From positions 62,001-126,000 of the forward strand of contig NZ_ACGK02000002.1 in assembly GCF_000159235.2 (NCBI RefSeq): DNA of 64,000 nt. Direction: 5' to 3'. A model generated the notes under the pieces. It saw nothing but the letters and a program-made list of their open reading frames with translations, made no database searches and was not told where the DNA came from. Below are positions 55,202-64,000 of this stretch, one piece after another (the first letter of the stretch is position 1; each line of letters starts with the position of its first letter). Source of the DNA: Fannyhessea vaginae DSM 15829. Its GTDB lineage: Bacteria; Actinomycetota; Coriobacteriia; Coriobacteriales; Atopobiaceae. The position numbers and the translations under genes are program-made.

Positions 55202-55326
55202 GAACACCTAATTTCTTTATCCATTTTCACCTAAAAATTTGTAGGTTAACCCGTATAATAGGGGAACATACAAATATATATGTAATCCTATCTGATTTAA
55301 AAAGTTATGCAAGTAAGGAGATTTCT

Positions 55327-56892
55327 ATGAGTGATACAACACCACAATCATTACAAGATGGCATTGCTGGTGCGCAAAATATTCAGCCACAAAGTTCAAG
55401 TCGTGCTTCAAAAATAAAGGACGCCTTTATTACTGTTCCTGCGCAAACACGAATTGATTTGCCCAAGGCTGCGTCCACAAACCTTGTATGGCGTGGATCA
55501 CACGAAACATCAGGAGAAATGATCAGTTATCAAGCGCAGGCATCTCATGTGGATGTACGTTCTGATACAGGAGCGCTTATTGGTAATATGTTTTCCATGT
55601 CCTATCTTGCTTTGGACGAAAATGGAAAAACGCAAAGCACACGTCCTGTTACCTTTGCTTTTAACGGCGGTCCTGGATGCGCTTCGGTTCCTATCAATTT
55701 TGGTGGCTTAGGTCCTCGTCGTGTAGTATCAAATGGTGTTAAACATCTGGGTACTCCTATTGAAGTTGAAGATAACCCATATACTCTTTTGCGTTCAACC
55801 GATTTGGTATTTTTAGATGCATTGGGCACTGGTTGGTCAACTGTTGCCGAAGGTGCAGACACTTCGTCTATTTTTGGTGTTGATGGCGACGCTGACGCAT
55901 TTTGTCGCGCAATTACCACCTGGCTTGAGGAACATAACCGCTGGTTGAGCCCTGTTTATCTGTTTGGTGAGTCTTACGGAACTACCAGAAATGCAGTTTT
56001 GATGCGCCTTTTGGGTGAAAAAGACATCAAAGTTGCAGGTGTGACCATGTTGTCTGCTATTTTTGACTTTGCCCAGGTAGAAGAGGGTAGTGACCTTTAT
56101 CATTTAGGCATGCTCCCAACTATGGCCGCAACTGCTCACTTCTTTGGTAAAGCAGGTGCACAAGAAACTATTGAATCTTGGTTTGATAAAGCGCTTGCAT
56201 GGACCGATAAAACGCTTGCACCTGCGCTTTTACAAGGGGATCGTCTTGATGTCAACGAAGAAGAGCGCGTTGCACAAGAGATGAGTCACTTTATTGGGTT
56301 ACCCGAGGCTCATATTCGCGCTTGTCATTTACGTATTACGCTCGACGATTTCCGTCGTAACCTTTTGTATGAACAAGGACGCGTGGTAGGTCGTTTGGAC
56401 ATGCGTTATTCAAGTGATGCTCCTGTTGCTGTTCAGTCGAGTAGTTCTTGGTTTGCGTCGCAAGATCCTGCTGATGATGCAGTTGAGGCAAGCTGGACAA
56501 GTGCATTTAGAGACTTTTGTCATAATACCTTAGGATATTCATTTAAGACTCCGTATATGTCTATGAACTATGATCGCGTAGGCGTTAACTGGAAATGGGA
56601 ACATACCACACCGGGCAAAGATGGTTCAAGCATGTCTGCTAACGTTGCATACGACATAAGCGTTGCCATGCGTAGAAATCCTTGCATGAAAGTATGCATA
56701 TTAGGCGGTCGCTACGATGCGGCAACTACCTATTGGAATGTTCTTCACGACATTTCCTGCCAGTTCCTTTCTCCCGAATTAAAAGAGAAACTTGAGTGGC
56801 ATCTGTATAACTGTGGTCACATGGCATATACCGATGCTCCAACGCTTGCGCAGCTTTCCAAGGATATGGAAGCGTTTTATAAGCAGGCATAA
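55327..56892 (+). CDS. Serine carboxypeptidase-like protein (peptidase S10)
   Basis: A 521-residue alpha/beta hydrolase of the S10 family. The motifs FAFNGGPGCAS, DLVFLDALGTGWS and the nucleophile elbow FGESYGTTR are present, as are the catalytic Asp region GGRYDAAT and the C-terminal His in NCGHMAYTD. No signal peptide is seen, in contrast to eukaryotic S10 enzymes, so it may act in the cytoplasm on peptides. AGTAAGGAG precedes ATG 55327. It is divergent from kup and ends at a terminator. Confidence 0.9.
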   Translation: MSDTTPQSLQDGIAGAQNIQPQSSSRASKIKDAFITVPAQTRIDLPKAASTNLVWRGSHETSGEMISYQAQASHVDVRSDTGALIGNMFSMSYLALDENGKTQSTRPVTFAFNGGPGCASVPINFGGLGPRRVVSNGVKHLGTPIEVEDNPYTLLRSTDLVFLDALGTGWSTVAEGADTSSIFGVDGDADAFCRAITTWLEEHNRWLSPVYLFGESYGTTRNAVLMRLLGEKDIKVAGVTMLSAIFDFAQVEEGSDLYHLGMLPTMAATAHFFGKAGAQETIESWFDKALAWTDKTLAPALLQGDRLDVNEEERVAQEMSHFIGLPEAHIRACHLRITLDDFRRNLLYEQGRVVGRLDMRYSSDAPVAVQSSSSWFASQDPADDAVEASWTSAFRDFCHNTLGYSFKTPYMSMNYDRVGVNWKWEHTTPGKDGSSMSANVAYDISVAMRRNPCMKVCILGGRYDAATTYWNVLHDISCQFLSPELKEKLEWHLYNCGHMAYTDAPTLAQLSKDMEAFYKQA

Positions 56893-56964
56893 ATAAGCAC
56901 GTATACAGACACTCGTGTATGAGCAAACATAAAGGTGCTCGTGCTGTTTGAGTTTACATTTTAG

Positions 56965-56998
56965 GCGCACCTGCATATGTTTCGTAGGTGCGCTTTTT
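56965..56998 (+). terminator. Terminator after the S10 peptidase
   Basis: Stem GCGCACCT / AGGTGCGC (56965-56972 and 56986-56993) with a T run. It lies 72 bases after the stop. Confidence 0.88.
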
Positions 56999-57069
56999 CT
57001 CTTATATCTCTATAACTCCGCTTTTCGAGCGCATGTATGCAAAAACAAAATATGTTAGTTTAACTGTGA

Positions 57070-57234
57070 GAACAGCTGATTATTTTAGATGCAGAAAGAG
57101 ACAGGCTTTTGAAAGCTGTAGATATGAGACACTATCTGAATGAGTCGCTTTTGAAAGAAGGCGGTCATATAGGCAATGGGATAAGACCTAGCGAAAGAAG
57201 AAAAGGCTATGCAAAGGTATTGGATAGATACTAG
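57070..57234 (+). pseudogene. Remnant of a GNAT acetyltransferase
   Basis: One frame, opening after a TGA at 57067-57069, reads through to a TAG at 57232. It includes RHYLNESLLKEGGHIGNG and IRPSERRKGYAKVL, the acetyl-CoA-binding motif of GNAT acetyltransferases (usual form IRPSxRRKGYA). There is no start with a ribosome-binding site, and both the N-terminal and C-terminal parts of the domain are missing. It is a decayed fragment next to an AT-rich gene and is probably of foreign origin. Confidence 0.75.
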
Positions 57235-57252
57235 AAATTAAGGCGTTAAATT

Positions 57253-58002
57253 ATGATAATAGATAGTTATGATAACAATACAGAGCCTGTTATAAGCCTA
57301 AAAGACTTTTACAAAGAAAGAAAATATTTAACAGAAAAATGTTTGATAATATTTTCAAAAATTATAATCGATTATTTACTTGATAACTTTGAATGTCAAA
57401 AAATTGGTACTATAGAATCCGTTAATGGTTCAAGACCCGTATATAAAAGCACTTTTGAAGGTCAGGAATTTGCCTTCTACCTTACTATGATGGGGTCAGC
57501 TCTTGCTTCAACAGATTGTGTAGAAGTTAATTGGATTACTGGTGCACATAAATTTATTATGTTTGGATCTTGTGGAAGCCTCGATAAAGAAAAGACTTTT
57601 GGCAAGTACATTATACCTACAGAAGCTTATAGAGGTGAAGGAACATCTTATTATTATGCAGCTCCTTCGGATTACCTTGAAATTAAAAACCATGATAAGG
57701 TAGAAAAATTTTTTATCAAAGAAAACGCTCCCTATACTAAAGGAAAGGTCTGGACTACAGATGTTATAATACGTGAAACTCGTGGACTTGTTGCAAAGAG
57801 AAAAGCTGATGGATGTATAGCCGTAGAGATGGAGCTTGCAGGTATTCAAGCAGCTTGTTCTTTCTATGGGCTTGAGCTTTATACTTTTCTTGAAGCAGGA
57901 GATGTCTTAAATGAGAGTTCTTATGAAGTTAAAGGGCTCCATAGTGCCAACCATGATCTTGGCAAGTTGTATTTAGCTTTAAAATTTTTAAAAGAAATAT
58001 AA
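57253..58002 (+). CDS. Nucleoside phosphorylase family protein (PNP/UDP type)
   Basis: A 249-residue enzyme of the purine-nucleoside/uridine phosphorylase superfamily. The phosphate- and base-binding regions are seen in IMFGSCGSLDKEKTFGKYI and the ribose-binding motif in AVEMELAGIQAA, as in uridine phosphorylase. The codon use is strongly AT-rich, unlike its neighbours, with a high content of Lys, Ile and Asn. It lies between two gene fragments in a small island, so recent transfer, perhaps from Firmicutes, is likely. AAGGCG before ATG 57253 is a modest site. Confidence 0.85.
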   Translation: MIIDSYDNNTEPVISLKDFYKERKYLTEKCLIIFSKIIIDYLLDNFECQKIGTIESVNGSRPVYKSTFEGQEFAFYLTMMGSALASTDCVEVNWITGAHKFIMFGSCGSLDKEKTFGKYIIPTEAYRGEGTSYYYAAPSDYLEIKNHDKVEKFFIKENAPYTKGKVWTTDVIIRETRGLVAKRKADGCIAVEMELAGIQAACSFYGLELYTFLEAGDVLNESSYEVKGLHSANHDLGKLYLALKFLKEI

Positions 58003-58128
58003 CATTAAAAATAAAGAGATTATTAACTTTTACTTAAGTAGTGAATATATGAAGATGATTTCTAGCAGCTTACTTTCGACAATCGAGCTATAAAACATCT
58101 GAATTGTTGAAGATGGAGAAATTCCAAG

Positions 58129-58240
58129 TTGTTTCAAAATATCTATCAGATGTTCTATGGCTGTTCTTCTCTTACAACTTTAGCGACGACCTCGGTCACG
58201 ACTTTAGCCACGACCTTGGTCGCAACTTTAGCCGCGAGTT
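58129..58240 (+). pseudogene. Fragment of a BspA-like leucine-rich repeat protein
   Basis: In one frame the DNA reads FQNIYQMFYGCSSLTTL, which matches the recurrent unit of BspA-like/DUF285 surface proteins (MFYGCSSLTSL). It then dissolves into a Thr/Ala/Leu repeat and continues into the antisense of the downstream gene. There is no start or signal peptide. It is likely the scar of a deleted surface protein. Confidence 0.55.
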
Positions 58241-58243
58241 ACG
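58178..58243. repeat. 24-base imperfect tandem repeat
   Basis: A 24-base unit (AACTTTAGC...GACCTCGGTC) occurs about 2.7 times with small changes, across the end of the repeat remnant and the last codons of rlmKL on the other strand. Confidence 0.6.
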
Positions 58244-60699
58244 ATATACGCATGGTGTACATTTTGCGTACGCGCAAAATCAAAAGGAATGGTATCCGCG
58301 GTAATATCGTGTATGACAACGCCTGCTTTGCCAAGCGCTTCTTTGTTGAGCGTAAAGTGCTTAAGATTGCAGCAAAACAGGGCTTTTCCATCTCGTGTTA
58401 AAAGACGAGAAAGTGTAATAATTAACTCAACATGATCGCGCGCAACATCCCATGTTTTTCCATGCATTTTATTTGAATTTGAAAACGTGGGAACATCACA
58501 CAAAATAAGATCCCATCTGTTTTTGCTATGACGCATATCCTGTATCCACGTAAGTACATCCGCACGAATGTATTCATGTTGATTGCCTTTAAATCCGTTT
58601 CGCTCCATGTTACGCTGTGCCCATTGAAGCGTTGGCGCGCTCATGTCAACTGTTGTGGTATAGTTTGCGCCTCCATCGGCAGCATAGCAGGTAGATGTTG
58701 CAGTATAGGCAAACAGATTCAAAAAGCGTTTGGAGCCTTTCATTGCTTTCGCCATCTCGCGCACGCGGTTTCTTACTTCTCTAAAGTCAAGAAAAATTCC
58801 GCAGTCATGGCGTGCGGTAAAATTAACTTCAAAAATCAAGCCGCCTTCTTCGATAAGATGAGATCCTTCGGGCATGCTTGATTTGCGCAAAGGCGATGCG
58901 CTTGCGTTGCGCAAAGCCGTTGTGCTTGCATCGCGCGTATGTGCGGTTTTACGAATATTGCTTGTCTGTGGCATATGATATTGCGATCCACCTTTTGCCT
59001 GCATTCTGGTGTGAACGAATACATCTTCGGGTTTGGTTTGGAGTATCAGCGATGCAATATGCAACGTATCATAGAGTCTGAGCTTGGCTTTCACGGGATC
59101 GATAACTTTTGGTGCTTTATATTCAGAAATATTAAGCCAACGCTGCGCCGATCCATCTTGCGTTGCGGTCTTTGTGGTGCGCGGTTGATACGCATTAAAC
59201 ATATCTATTGAACAGGCAAAATCGGGGAGATCTGCATCGTAGACGCGGTAGCAACTGACATCTTCGCGTTTTGCCCAAGACCCGCGCTGCTTGAGCGTTT
59301 TCTTAAACCGCGCAGCAAATTGAGCCGCGCCTTTATCAAATATCGTAATGTCTTGTATACGTCCTTGTGACCAGGTACCGCCAAGCTCACAAGAATACAA
59401 TTCACGCGCGGCAGGACGTAGATTACCAAACAGCACGGTTTGCGTACCCAGGCGCGTGGTGCACGTTTGAGCAAGTAAAGCATCGCCAGCTTCGTGTGCT
59501 AACTCATCAGGAATGCTTACCGTTAAACTGCGTTTAAGCGTCTCAGAAGAATTTTTAGTCGGCTCATCTTCCTTACAGGTTGCCTGTGCTGCTCGAATAA
59601 GTTTACTCACTCTATCAGCACATACGGCAGTTGAGCTTACATCTGTTTGGCTTGCGTTGAATATAAACGCGGTTGCAGATGCGTTGCTTGCAACGTGAGG
59701 TGCGTTTGAGTTATTTGCAATGCTTTGACCTTGTGAAAACTTTGTATATCGTTGTATAAATTCGTCAAAATCAACAGTTTCAAAATTTACGCGTGAAGCT
59801 GATACATGCGCACGTGAGAGCATAAAACGTATAGTTTGTATACTTTTACGTTGAGTGGCTGTGTCATCGTATAAAACCAGAGTGCACCTATGATTTTGAT
59901 AGCGTTGCTCGTCTTTTTTTGATTGTTCGATAATGTTTTCCCATATATCGGGCTGGTGACCTTTCCACTTTAAAAATCCCCAATGTATACGATTACGACC
60001 ACATGCAAGATGTAGCGCTTGTTCTACAGCTTCAATGCAGAGCGTTCCACTTTGAGGATATGCACATACCAGTGTTGCATGTTCATGTCGAACACAGCTG
60101 TACCAGCTGCTTTGGCTTAACAGAGCAGCTGCATAATCAGGGCGCAAAAATGCAAGATGGTGTTGCGTGCTCTTTTGGGCTTCCCAGCCGCGCTTAAAAA
60201 GTGGCTCACCACTTAAATCAATGCCGAGTGTTGCGCGGTTTTTTGCAATGCGTAACGAAATCATTACGTCGGGGTGATGTGTGTCAATAGATGGACGCCA
60301 TCCTTGCGTTTTTATACATGCATCGCATAGAGCGTCTTTTACCTTTTGCGCACTAAATATAGAATTGCTGAGGTTTTCATTGGTACCATGAGCGTCAATT
60401 GCACAGGTCGTACCACGATCTATATGCTCCCACCAGGGAATTTCCGCTGCTTGTTGGTAAAGTGTTTGTGCGTCTGTTGCATCGATATGTTTGATAACAT
60501 ACACAATACGCGACGCTAAGCGCGTATAAAGACATATAGTGTAAGCATCTTTAAGTGTCGAAAAAAACTGTACACGTCCTTGCAACGGGCGTGTTTTTAC
60601 CGGAGCAATGCTTCGCAATTCGCGACTTAACAGCTGTTCAAATCCCAAAGGACAGCTTGCAAAAAACTCCATTTGATCTGCAACTGGCTGATTACTCAT
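58228..60699 (-). CDS. rlmL: RlmKL-type 23S rRNA methyltransferase with degenerate motifs
   Basis: An 823-residue protein with the layout of bifunctional RlmKL: N-terminal ferredoxin-like/THUMP region (about 1-165), a methyltransferase-like region (about 166-320), and a C-terminal methyltransferase (about 520-823). The first domain lacks usual motifs: where DPMCGSGT is expected it reads CAYPQSGT (212-219), and no NPPY motif is found, only a Ser/Asn/Ala-rich stretch (323-360). The second has LNLFAYTAT (usual AYTGT) and DVPTFSNS (usual DPPTFSNS). The first activity (m2G2445) is probably lost; the second (m7G2069) may be kept. AAAGGAG precedes the ATG. Confidence 0.85.
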   Translation of the reverse strand: MSNQPVADQMEFFASCPLGFEQLLSRELRSIAPVKTRPLQGRVQFFSTLKDAYTICLYTRLASRIVYVIKHIDATDAQTLYQQAAEIPWWEHIDRGTTCAIDAHGTNENLSNSIFSAQKVKDALCDACIKTQGWRPSIDTHHPDVMISLRIAKNRATLGIDLSGEPLFKRGWEAQKSTQHHLAFLRPDYAAALLSQSSWYSCVRHEHATLVCAYPQSGTLCIEAVEQALHLACGRNRIHWGFLKWKGHQPDIWENIIEQSKKDEQRYQNHRCTLVLYDDTATQRKSIQTIRFMLSRAHVSASRVNFETVDFDEFIQRYTKFSQGQSIANNSNAPHVASNASATAFIFNASQTDVSSTAVCADRVSKLIRAAQATCKEDEPTKNSSETLKRSLTVSIPDELAHEAGDALLAQTCTTRLGTQTVLFGNLRPAARELYSCELGGTWSQGRIQDITIFDKGAAQFAARFKKTLKQRGSWAKREDVSCYRVYDADLPDFACSIDMFNAYQPRTTKTATQDGSAQRWLNISEYKAPKVIDPVKAKLRLYDTLHIASLILQTKPEDVFVHTRMQAKGGSQYHMPQTSNIRKTAHTRDASTTALRNASASPLRKSSMPEGSHLIEEGGLIFEVNFTARHDCGIFLDFREVRNRVREMAKAMKGSKRFLNLFAYTATSTCYAADGGANYTTTVDMSAPTLQWAQRNMERNGFKGNQHEYIRADVLTWIQDMRHSKNRWDLILCDVPTFSNSNKMHGKTWDVARDHVELIITLSRLLTRDGKALFCCNLKHFTLNKEALGKAGVVIHDITADTIPFDFARTQNVHHAYIVTRG

Positions 60700-61131
60700 G
60701 TGTTAGATTGCTCCTTTAAATGGTTGTGCTATGGTACTTAGATAACGTAAGAGGACACCGATTCTTAATGTTTTTGCTTTGTAATATATAACGTTTCTAT
60801 CTAGCATAGAGGATATTTGCACGCGCGCACGTCATAACATGTTGTAATACGCTTTATACATCCTAAAAATATAACGCTGCCAAGCTTGTACAAGACGCCG
60901 TGTATGTTTGCATGCTTAAAAATTAAGCAATAGATGATGGTTCGTAGCTATCTGCGTAGTACACACATAAAGCTTATTCGCTGTAGTACACGCATGTATA
61001 CCCAGCTTACGCGGTCTATAATCTTCATGCAATATGAAAGCGTTTGTTTTCGTCTTTACATCTGTCGTAATGTTACCTATGATGGTTTTGTGTGTAATTT
61101 TTTTCTTTCAACTAAAACCAAGGAGATTTTG
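60700..61131. promoter_or_regulatory. Divergent intergenic region between rlmL and pgm
   Basis: 432 bases with no supported gene. The pgm frame is open back to 60934, but that part has no ribosome-binding site and no family similarity. The promoters of both genes must lie here; none was placed. Confidence 0.6.
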
Positions 61132-62856
61132 ATGGATTCACAAACTCAAGAGCGCATTGAGCTGTGGCGTAAACATGTAGAAGATGAAGATTTGCGTCAA
61201 GAGTTACAAAGCCTTTTAGATGCAGATTCCCAAGAAAAACTCAACGATGCATTTTATCGTTGTCTTGAATTTGGTACTGCTGGTTTGCGCGGAACGCTTG
61301 GTGTTGGTACCAATCGTATGAATGTTTATGTGGTAGCTCAGGCAACACAGGGAGTTGCAGATTATCTCAACGCTCATTTTGATAATCCCAGCGTGGCTAT
61401 TGGTCGCGATTCTCGTTTAAAGGGCGAGGATTTCCAAAATATTGCAGCTCGTGTTTTGGCGGCTAACGGTATTCATGTGTATGTGTATCCACGTATAGAG
61501 CCGGTACCTGCGCTTTCGTTTGCTGTTCGTCATCTTCACACGTCGGCTGGTATTGTTATTACCGCTTCTCATAATCCAGCAATTTATAACGGCTATAAAG
61601 TGTATAACGATAACGGCGGTCAAATTGCCAATGAATGCGCTGCCGAGATTTCGGCATCTATTGCAAAAACTCCCGTTTTTGGCGGAGCAAAACTCATCAG
61701 CTTTGACGAAGGTCTTGAGCGTGGACTTATTGAGTGGACGCCTGAAGAAGTGCTTGATTCGTTTATCGAAAACGTTATGAAAACTTCTGTTGAGGGCTTT
61801 AAGGCTTCTGATGGTTATAAAGTTGTGTATACGCCGCTTAATGGTACTGGTAGAGAATGTGTTACTCGTATCTTAAAGAAGCTTGGCGTAGAAGATGTAA
61901 CCATTGTTCCCGAGCAGGAATTTCCAGACGGTAATTTCCCAACTTGCACCTATCCTAACCCCGAATTTAGAAAGACTTGGAATTTAGGTTTACAATTAGC
62001 CGATAAAGTTAAGCCAAATCTGTTGGTTGCAACCGACCCCGATGCTGATCGTATGGGTACCGCCATTCCTCATAATGGCGATTACGTGCTGCTTTCTGGT
62101 AACGAAATGGGCGTTTTGCTTATGGATTGGCGTGCTCGCATGGCGCGCGAGCAAGGCGAAGATGTTGCTTCTAAAGTATGCGTGTCGTCTATCGTTTCTT
62201 CTGATATGAGTTGTGCGCTTGCAGAAAAATGGGGCTTTGAGCTCAGACGCGTGTTAACCGGTTTTAAATATATTGGCGAGCAGGTAGATCAGTTAACCGA
62301 TAAAGGCGAACAAGATCGTTTCTTGTTTGGTTTTGAGGAGTCATACGGCTATCTTGCAGGAACTCATGCGCGCGATAAAGACGCTATTACTGCCACGATG
62401 CTCTGTGTTGAAATGGCAAGCTATTATGCTGAGCTGGGCTTAGACTTATACGAAGCTATGGATAAGCTTTATCAACGCTATGGTTATTACCTTAACAAAA
62501 CGGTGAGTGCGGCATTTATGGGCGAAGCTGGAGCTCAAAAGATCGTTGCTATTATGAATAAGCTCCGTACAGCAGCTCCTTGTGAGTTTGGTGGTTTACG
62601 CGTAGAGTCTATGGTAGATTACCTTACCGATTGTGAAATGCAGCGTATTTCTGGGTTGCAGAAAGAGTCAAGTCAGCTGTTGCCACACGCAAACGTTCTT
62701 GAATTTAACTTAGAAGGCAAAAATAAGCTTATTATTCGTCCTTCTGGTACCGAGCCAAAGATCAAAGCATACATCTTTACCTATGGTTCTACACGCGAGG
62801 ATGCGCTGCGTCTGCAAGACGAGCTGTCTTCTACGATTGACGAGCTGTTTGCGTAA
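61132..62856 (+). CDS. pgm: Phosphoglucomutase/phosphomannomutase
   Basis: A 574-residue alpha-D-phosphohexomutase of the PgcA-like group. The catalytic phosphoserine loop GIVITASHNPAIYNGYK, the metal-binding ATDPDADRMG, the sugar-binding FGFEESYGYL and the phosphate-binding IRPSGTEPKIKAY are intact. CCAAGGAG precedes ATG 61132, and the family domain starts within ten residues. It interconverts glucose-1- and glucose-6-phosphate for glycogen and cell-surface sugar supply. It is ended by a terminator shared with argR. Confidence 0.96.
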   Translation: MDSQTQERIELWRKHVEDEDLRQELQSLLDADSQEKLNDAFYRCLEFGTAGLRGTLGVGTNRMNVYVVAQATQGVADYLNAHFDNPSVAIGRDSRLKGEDFQNIAARVLAANGIHVYVYPRIEPVPALSFAVRHLHTSAGIVITASHNPAIYNGYKVYNDNGGQIANECAAEISASIAKTPVFGGAKLISFDEGLERGLIEWTPEEVLDSFIENVMKTSVEGFKASDGYKVVYTPLNGTGRECVTRILKKLGVEDVTIVPEQEFPDGNFPTCTYPNPEFRKTWNLGLQLADKVKPNLLVATDPDADRMGTAIPHNGDYVLLSGNEMGVLLMDWRARMAREQGEDVASKVCVSSIVSSDMSCALAEKWGFELRRVLTGFKYIGEQVDQLTDKGEQDRFLFGFEESYGYLAGTHARDKDAITATMLCVEMASYYAELGLDLYEAMDKLYQRYGYYLNKTVSAAFMGEAGAQKIVAIMNKLRTAAPCEFGGLRVESMVDYLTDCEMQRISGLQKESSQLLPHANVLEFNLEGKNKLIIRPSGTEPKIKAYIFTYGSTREDALRLQDELSSTIDELFA

Positions 62857-62958
62857 AATGTTTGCTTCGTAAGGCGTGCTATGCTGGTTCTTATTAAGAT
62901 GTAAAAGTAGTGCAAGTGTAGTAAACGTGTTACGTGCCATATGTGATGTTCAATAAAA

Positions 62959-62996
62959 ACGTGCTCAGACTTATAAGAGTTTGAGCACGTATTTTA
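62959..62996. terminator. Bidirectional terminator between pgm and argR
   Basis: Stem ACGTGCTCA / TGAGCACGT (62959-62967 and 62982-62990), followed by ATTTTAT on plus and TTTTTATTG on minus. Confidence 0.88.
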
Positions 62997-63050
62997 TGCT
63001 GATTCTATTTGTAGCTTTTGGACTGTAAACGCCTGCTTTGTGTAGGCTTC

Positions 63051-63494
63051 TTATTTCATAAGCGTAGAATTGCGCAGCTTATTGATGAGCGAAACAAAAT
63101 CTTCGGCGGCTTCCATGTCATCTGCTACCACTAATACAGTGTCATTACCTGCAACAGAGCCTTTAATTTCTGGAAGCGATGCCGCGTCAACTGCAGCAGC
63201 AACACCAGGCGCAGTGCCTGGTTGTGAATGGATAACTATTAAGTTACCTGCTTGATCAATATTGGTAACAAATTCTGACACCATGCGTTGCAAATGGAGA
63301 TCTTCGGCAAGGACGTAAATACCTTCTTGAAGCTTACGCAAGCCCATATCGGCAATATCACGAGAAACCGTTGCTTGCGTGCAATTAAAACCAAGCGCCT
63401 GCAGCTGATCTACCAGAGCTTTTTGTGTACGAATCGACTGGCCACGAACAACATCACGTATGGCGTCTTGTCGATTGTTCCGCCGCTTGACCAT
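63051..63494 (-). CDS. argR: Arginine repressor ArgR
   Basis: A 147-residue hexameric repressor/activator. The N-terminal winged helix (IRTQKALVDQLQALG, CTQATVSRDIADMGL) is followed by the C-terminal arginine-binding domain with the GTAPGVAAAVDAASLPEI motif and VAGNDTVLVV. GGAGG precedes the minus-strand ATG. It controls arginine synthesis or breakdown genes in response to L-arginine. The only arginine-related gene in the window is arcC at 44.5 kb; whether ArgR acts there is unknown. Confidence 0.95.
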   Translation of the reverse strand: MVKRRNNRQDAIRDVVRGQSIRTQKALVDQLQALGFNCTQATVSRDIADMGLRKLQEGIYVLAEDLHLQRMVSEFVTNIDQAGNLIVIHSQPGTAPGVAAAVDAASLPEIKGSVAGNDTVLVVADDMEAAEDFVSLINKLRNSTLMK

Positions 63495-64000
63495 GTAATC
63501 CTCCGAACATGTTGAGCATTCCTTTAATTACTCACCATATCCTTTTTCACACATACTTCGGCTCTCTCATGCCGTGGAACTATCAAAATTGGTATGTGTA
63601 AACCTTTTTGTAGATGAAGTGAGTATTTACCTCCTTAAAAATACGAAACAATGACTAAAATGTCAATAATTGTTACCTTTTGTTAATATTGGAGGGTAAA
63701 ATGTACTACGCTATTTTTTACGCATCATTTATGACAGCGAACTGCAAACGCTATGCATACGCGATAGGATAAACATACTATGTTCGGCGTTGAGGATAGA
63801 TGACAAACTTAACTTTGTTGCCTCAACTCACCTAACTTAGACGCTAACTTAGACACTAACTTCAACGCTTAATATACCAAGTGCGCACGTATCTCTCAAG
63901 GAATATTTGATATTACTTTTAAATACGCTAAACTTAAGCTATATGGATGCTCCGACCATGATTGCTGACTGTCTGAAATAACGTACGGGGAGGCATTGCT
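63495..64000. other. Region upstream of argR to the window end
   Basis: 506 bases without a gene of recognisable family. A 23-codon frame (ATG 63701 to stop 63772) stands five bases after GGAGG and could encode a leader peptide (MYYAIFYASFMTANCKRY). The final GGGGAGG (63987-63993) looks like the ribosome-binding site of a gene that begins beyond the window. Confidence 0.4.

Noticed and set aside
54570..55211. 213-codon plus-strand frame opposite kup
   Set aside because: It is entirely antisense to conserved membrane helices of Kup and has no site or family match.
57001..58243. Transposon or insertion sequence in the AT-rich island
   Set aside because: No transposase fragment, terminal inverted repeats or target duplications were seen.
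60934..61131. N-terminal extension of phosphoglucomutase
   Set aside because: The frame is open, but there is no ribosome-binding site, the composition is unlike the family, and CCAAGGAG marks ATG 61132.

Overview
The window is an ordinary-looking bacterial chromosome segment of low to moderate GC, with tightly packed genes, Shine-Dalgarno sites of the AAAGGAG type, and mixed ATG, GTG and TTG starts. The gene families point to a host-associated, fermentative actinobacterium of the class Coriobacteriia, probably near Atopobium, Lancefieldella or Fannyhessea. The supporting features are an actinobacterial GlnR-like orphan regulator beside a glutamine-synthetase homologue, a T-box leader on pheST, several PTS sugar operons with GntR/UTRA regulators, a D-lactate dehydrogenase, and a cell-wall-repeat NlpC/P60 hydrolase. 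This placement is inference from gene content. No rRNA, tRNA, CRISPR array or intact insertion sequence was seen.

Layout. 0-2.6 kb: ruvA (cut by the window edge), ruvB, a small unknown gene and a cold-shock protein. 2.6-9.6 kb: an MFS exporter, a large membrane-anchored TPR protein, a small Cys-rich membrane protein, a glutamine-synthetase homologue lacking key metal ligands, and a GlnR-like regulator. 9.7-17.7 kb: a membrane-anchored HtrA protease, a copper ATPase with a fused C-terminal CopZ-like domain, ligA with a long N-terminal extension, and a proline iminopeptidase.

17.8-35.7 kb is a sugar-catabolic block. A divergent pair of PfkB-type kinases with a class II aldolase comes first. 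Next is a GntR regulator and a galactitol-type PTS operon (TIM-like isomerase, YjbQ, EIIB, EIIC, an unknown membrane protein, a second class II aldolase, EIIA). Last is a mannose-family PTS operon (EIIA, a YajC-like protein, EIIB, EIIC, EIID) followed by GntR, AgaS, NagA and a Cof phosphatase. The last set fits uptake of an N-acetylated amino sugar, most likely N-acetylgalactosamine: NagA deacetylates, AgaS yields tagatose-6-phosphate, and the kinase and aldolase at 17.8-20.9 kb could finish the route to triose phosphates. The galactitol-type operon has no recognisable polyol dehydrogenase, and its substrate is unknown.

35.7-43.9 kb: a T-box riboswitch with pheST, a zinc-phospholipase-like protein, another GntR regulator, pyruvate kinase and a D-lactate dehydrogenase. 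44-56.9 kb: carbamate kinase, a tannase-like lipoprotein, an ACT protein, a WecA/TagO-type transferase, a strong 6S RNA candidate, a repeat-rich NlpC/P60 hydrolase, the Kup potassium transporter and an S10 carboxypeptidase. 57.0-58.2 kb is a small AT-rich island: a GNAT remnant, a nucleoside phosphorylase and a BspA-like repeat remnant. 58.2-64 kb: an RlmKL-type methyltransferase with degenerate motifs, phosphoglucomutase, ArgR, and a 500-base stretch leading to a gene beyond the window.

The observations most worth following are the apparently inactive glutamine synthetase beside GlnR, the copA-copZ fusion that keeps an internal ribosome-binding site, the unassigned PTS/TIM/YjbQ/aldolase operon, and the degenerate RlmKL.
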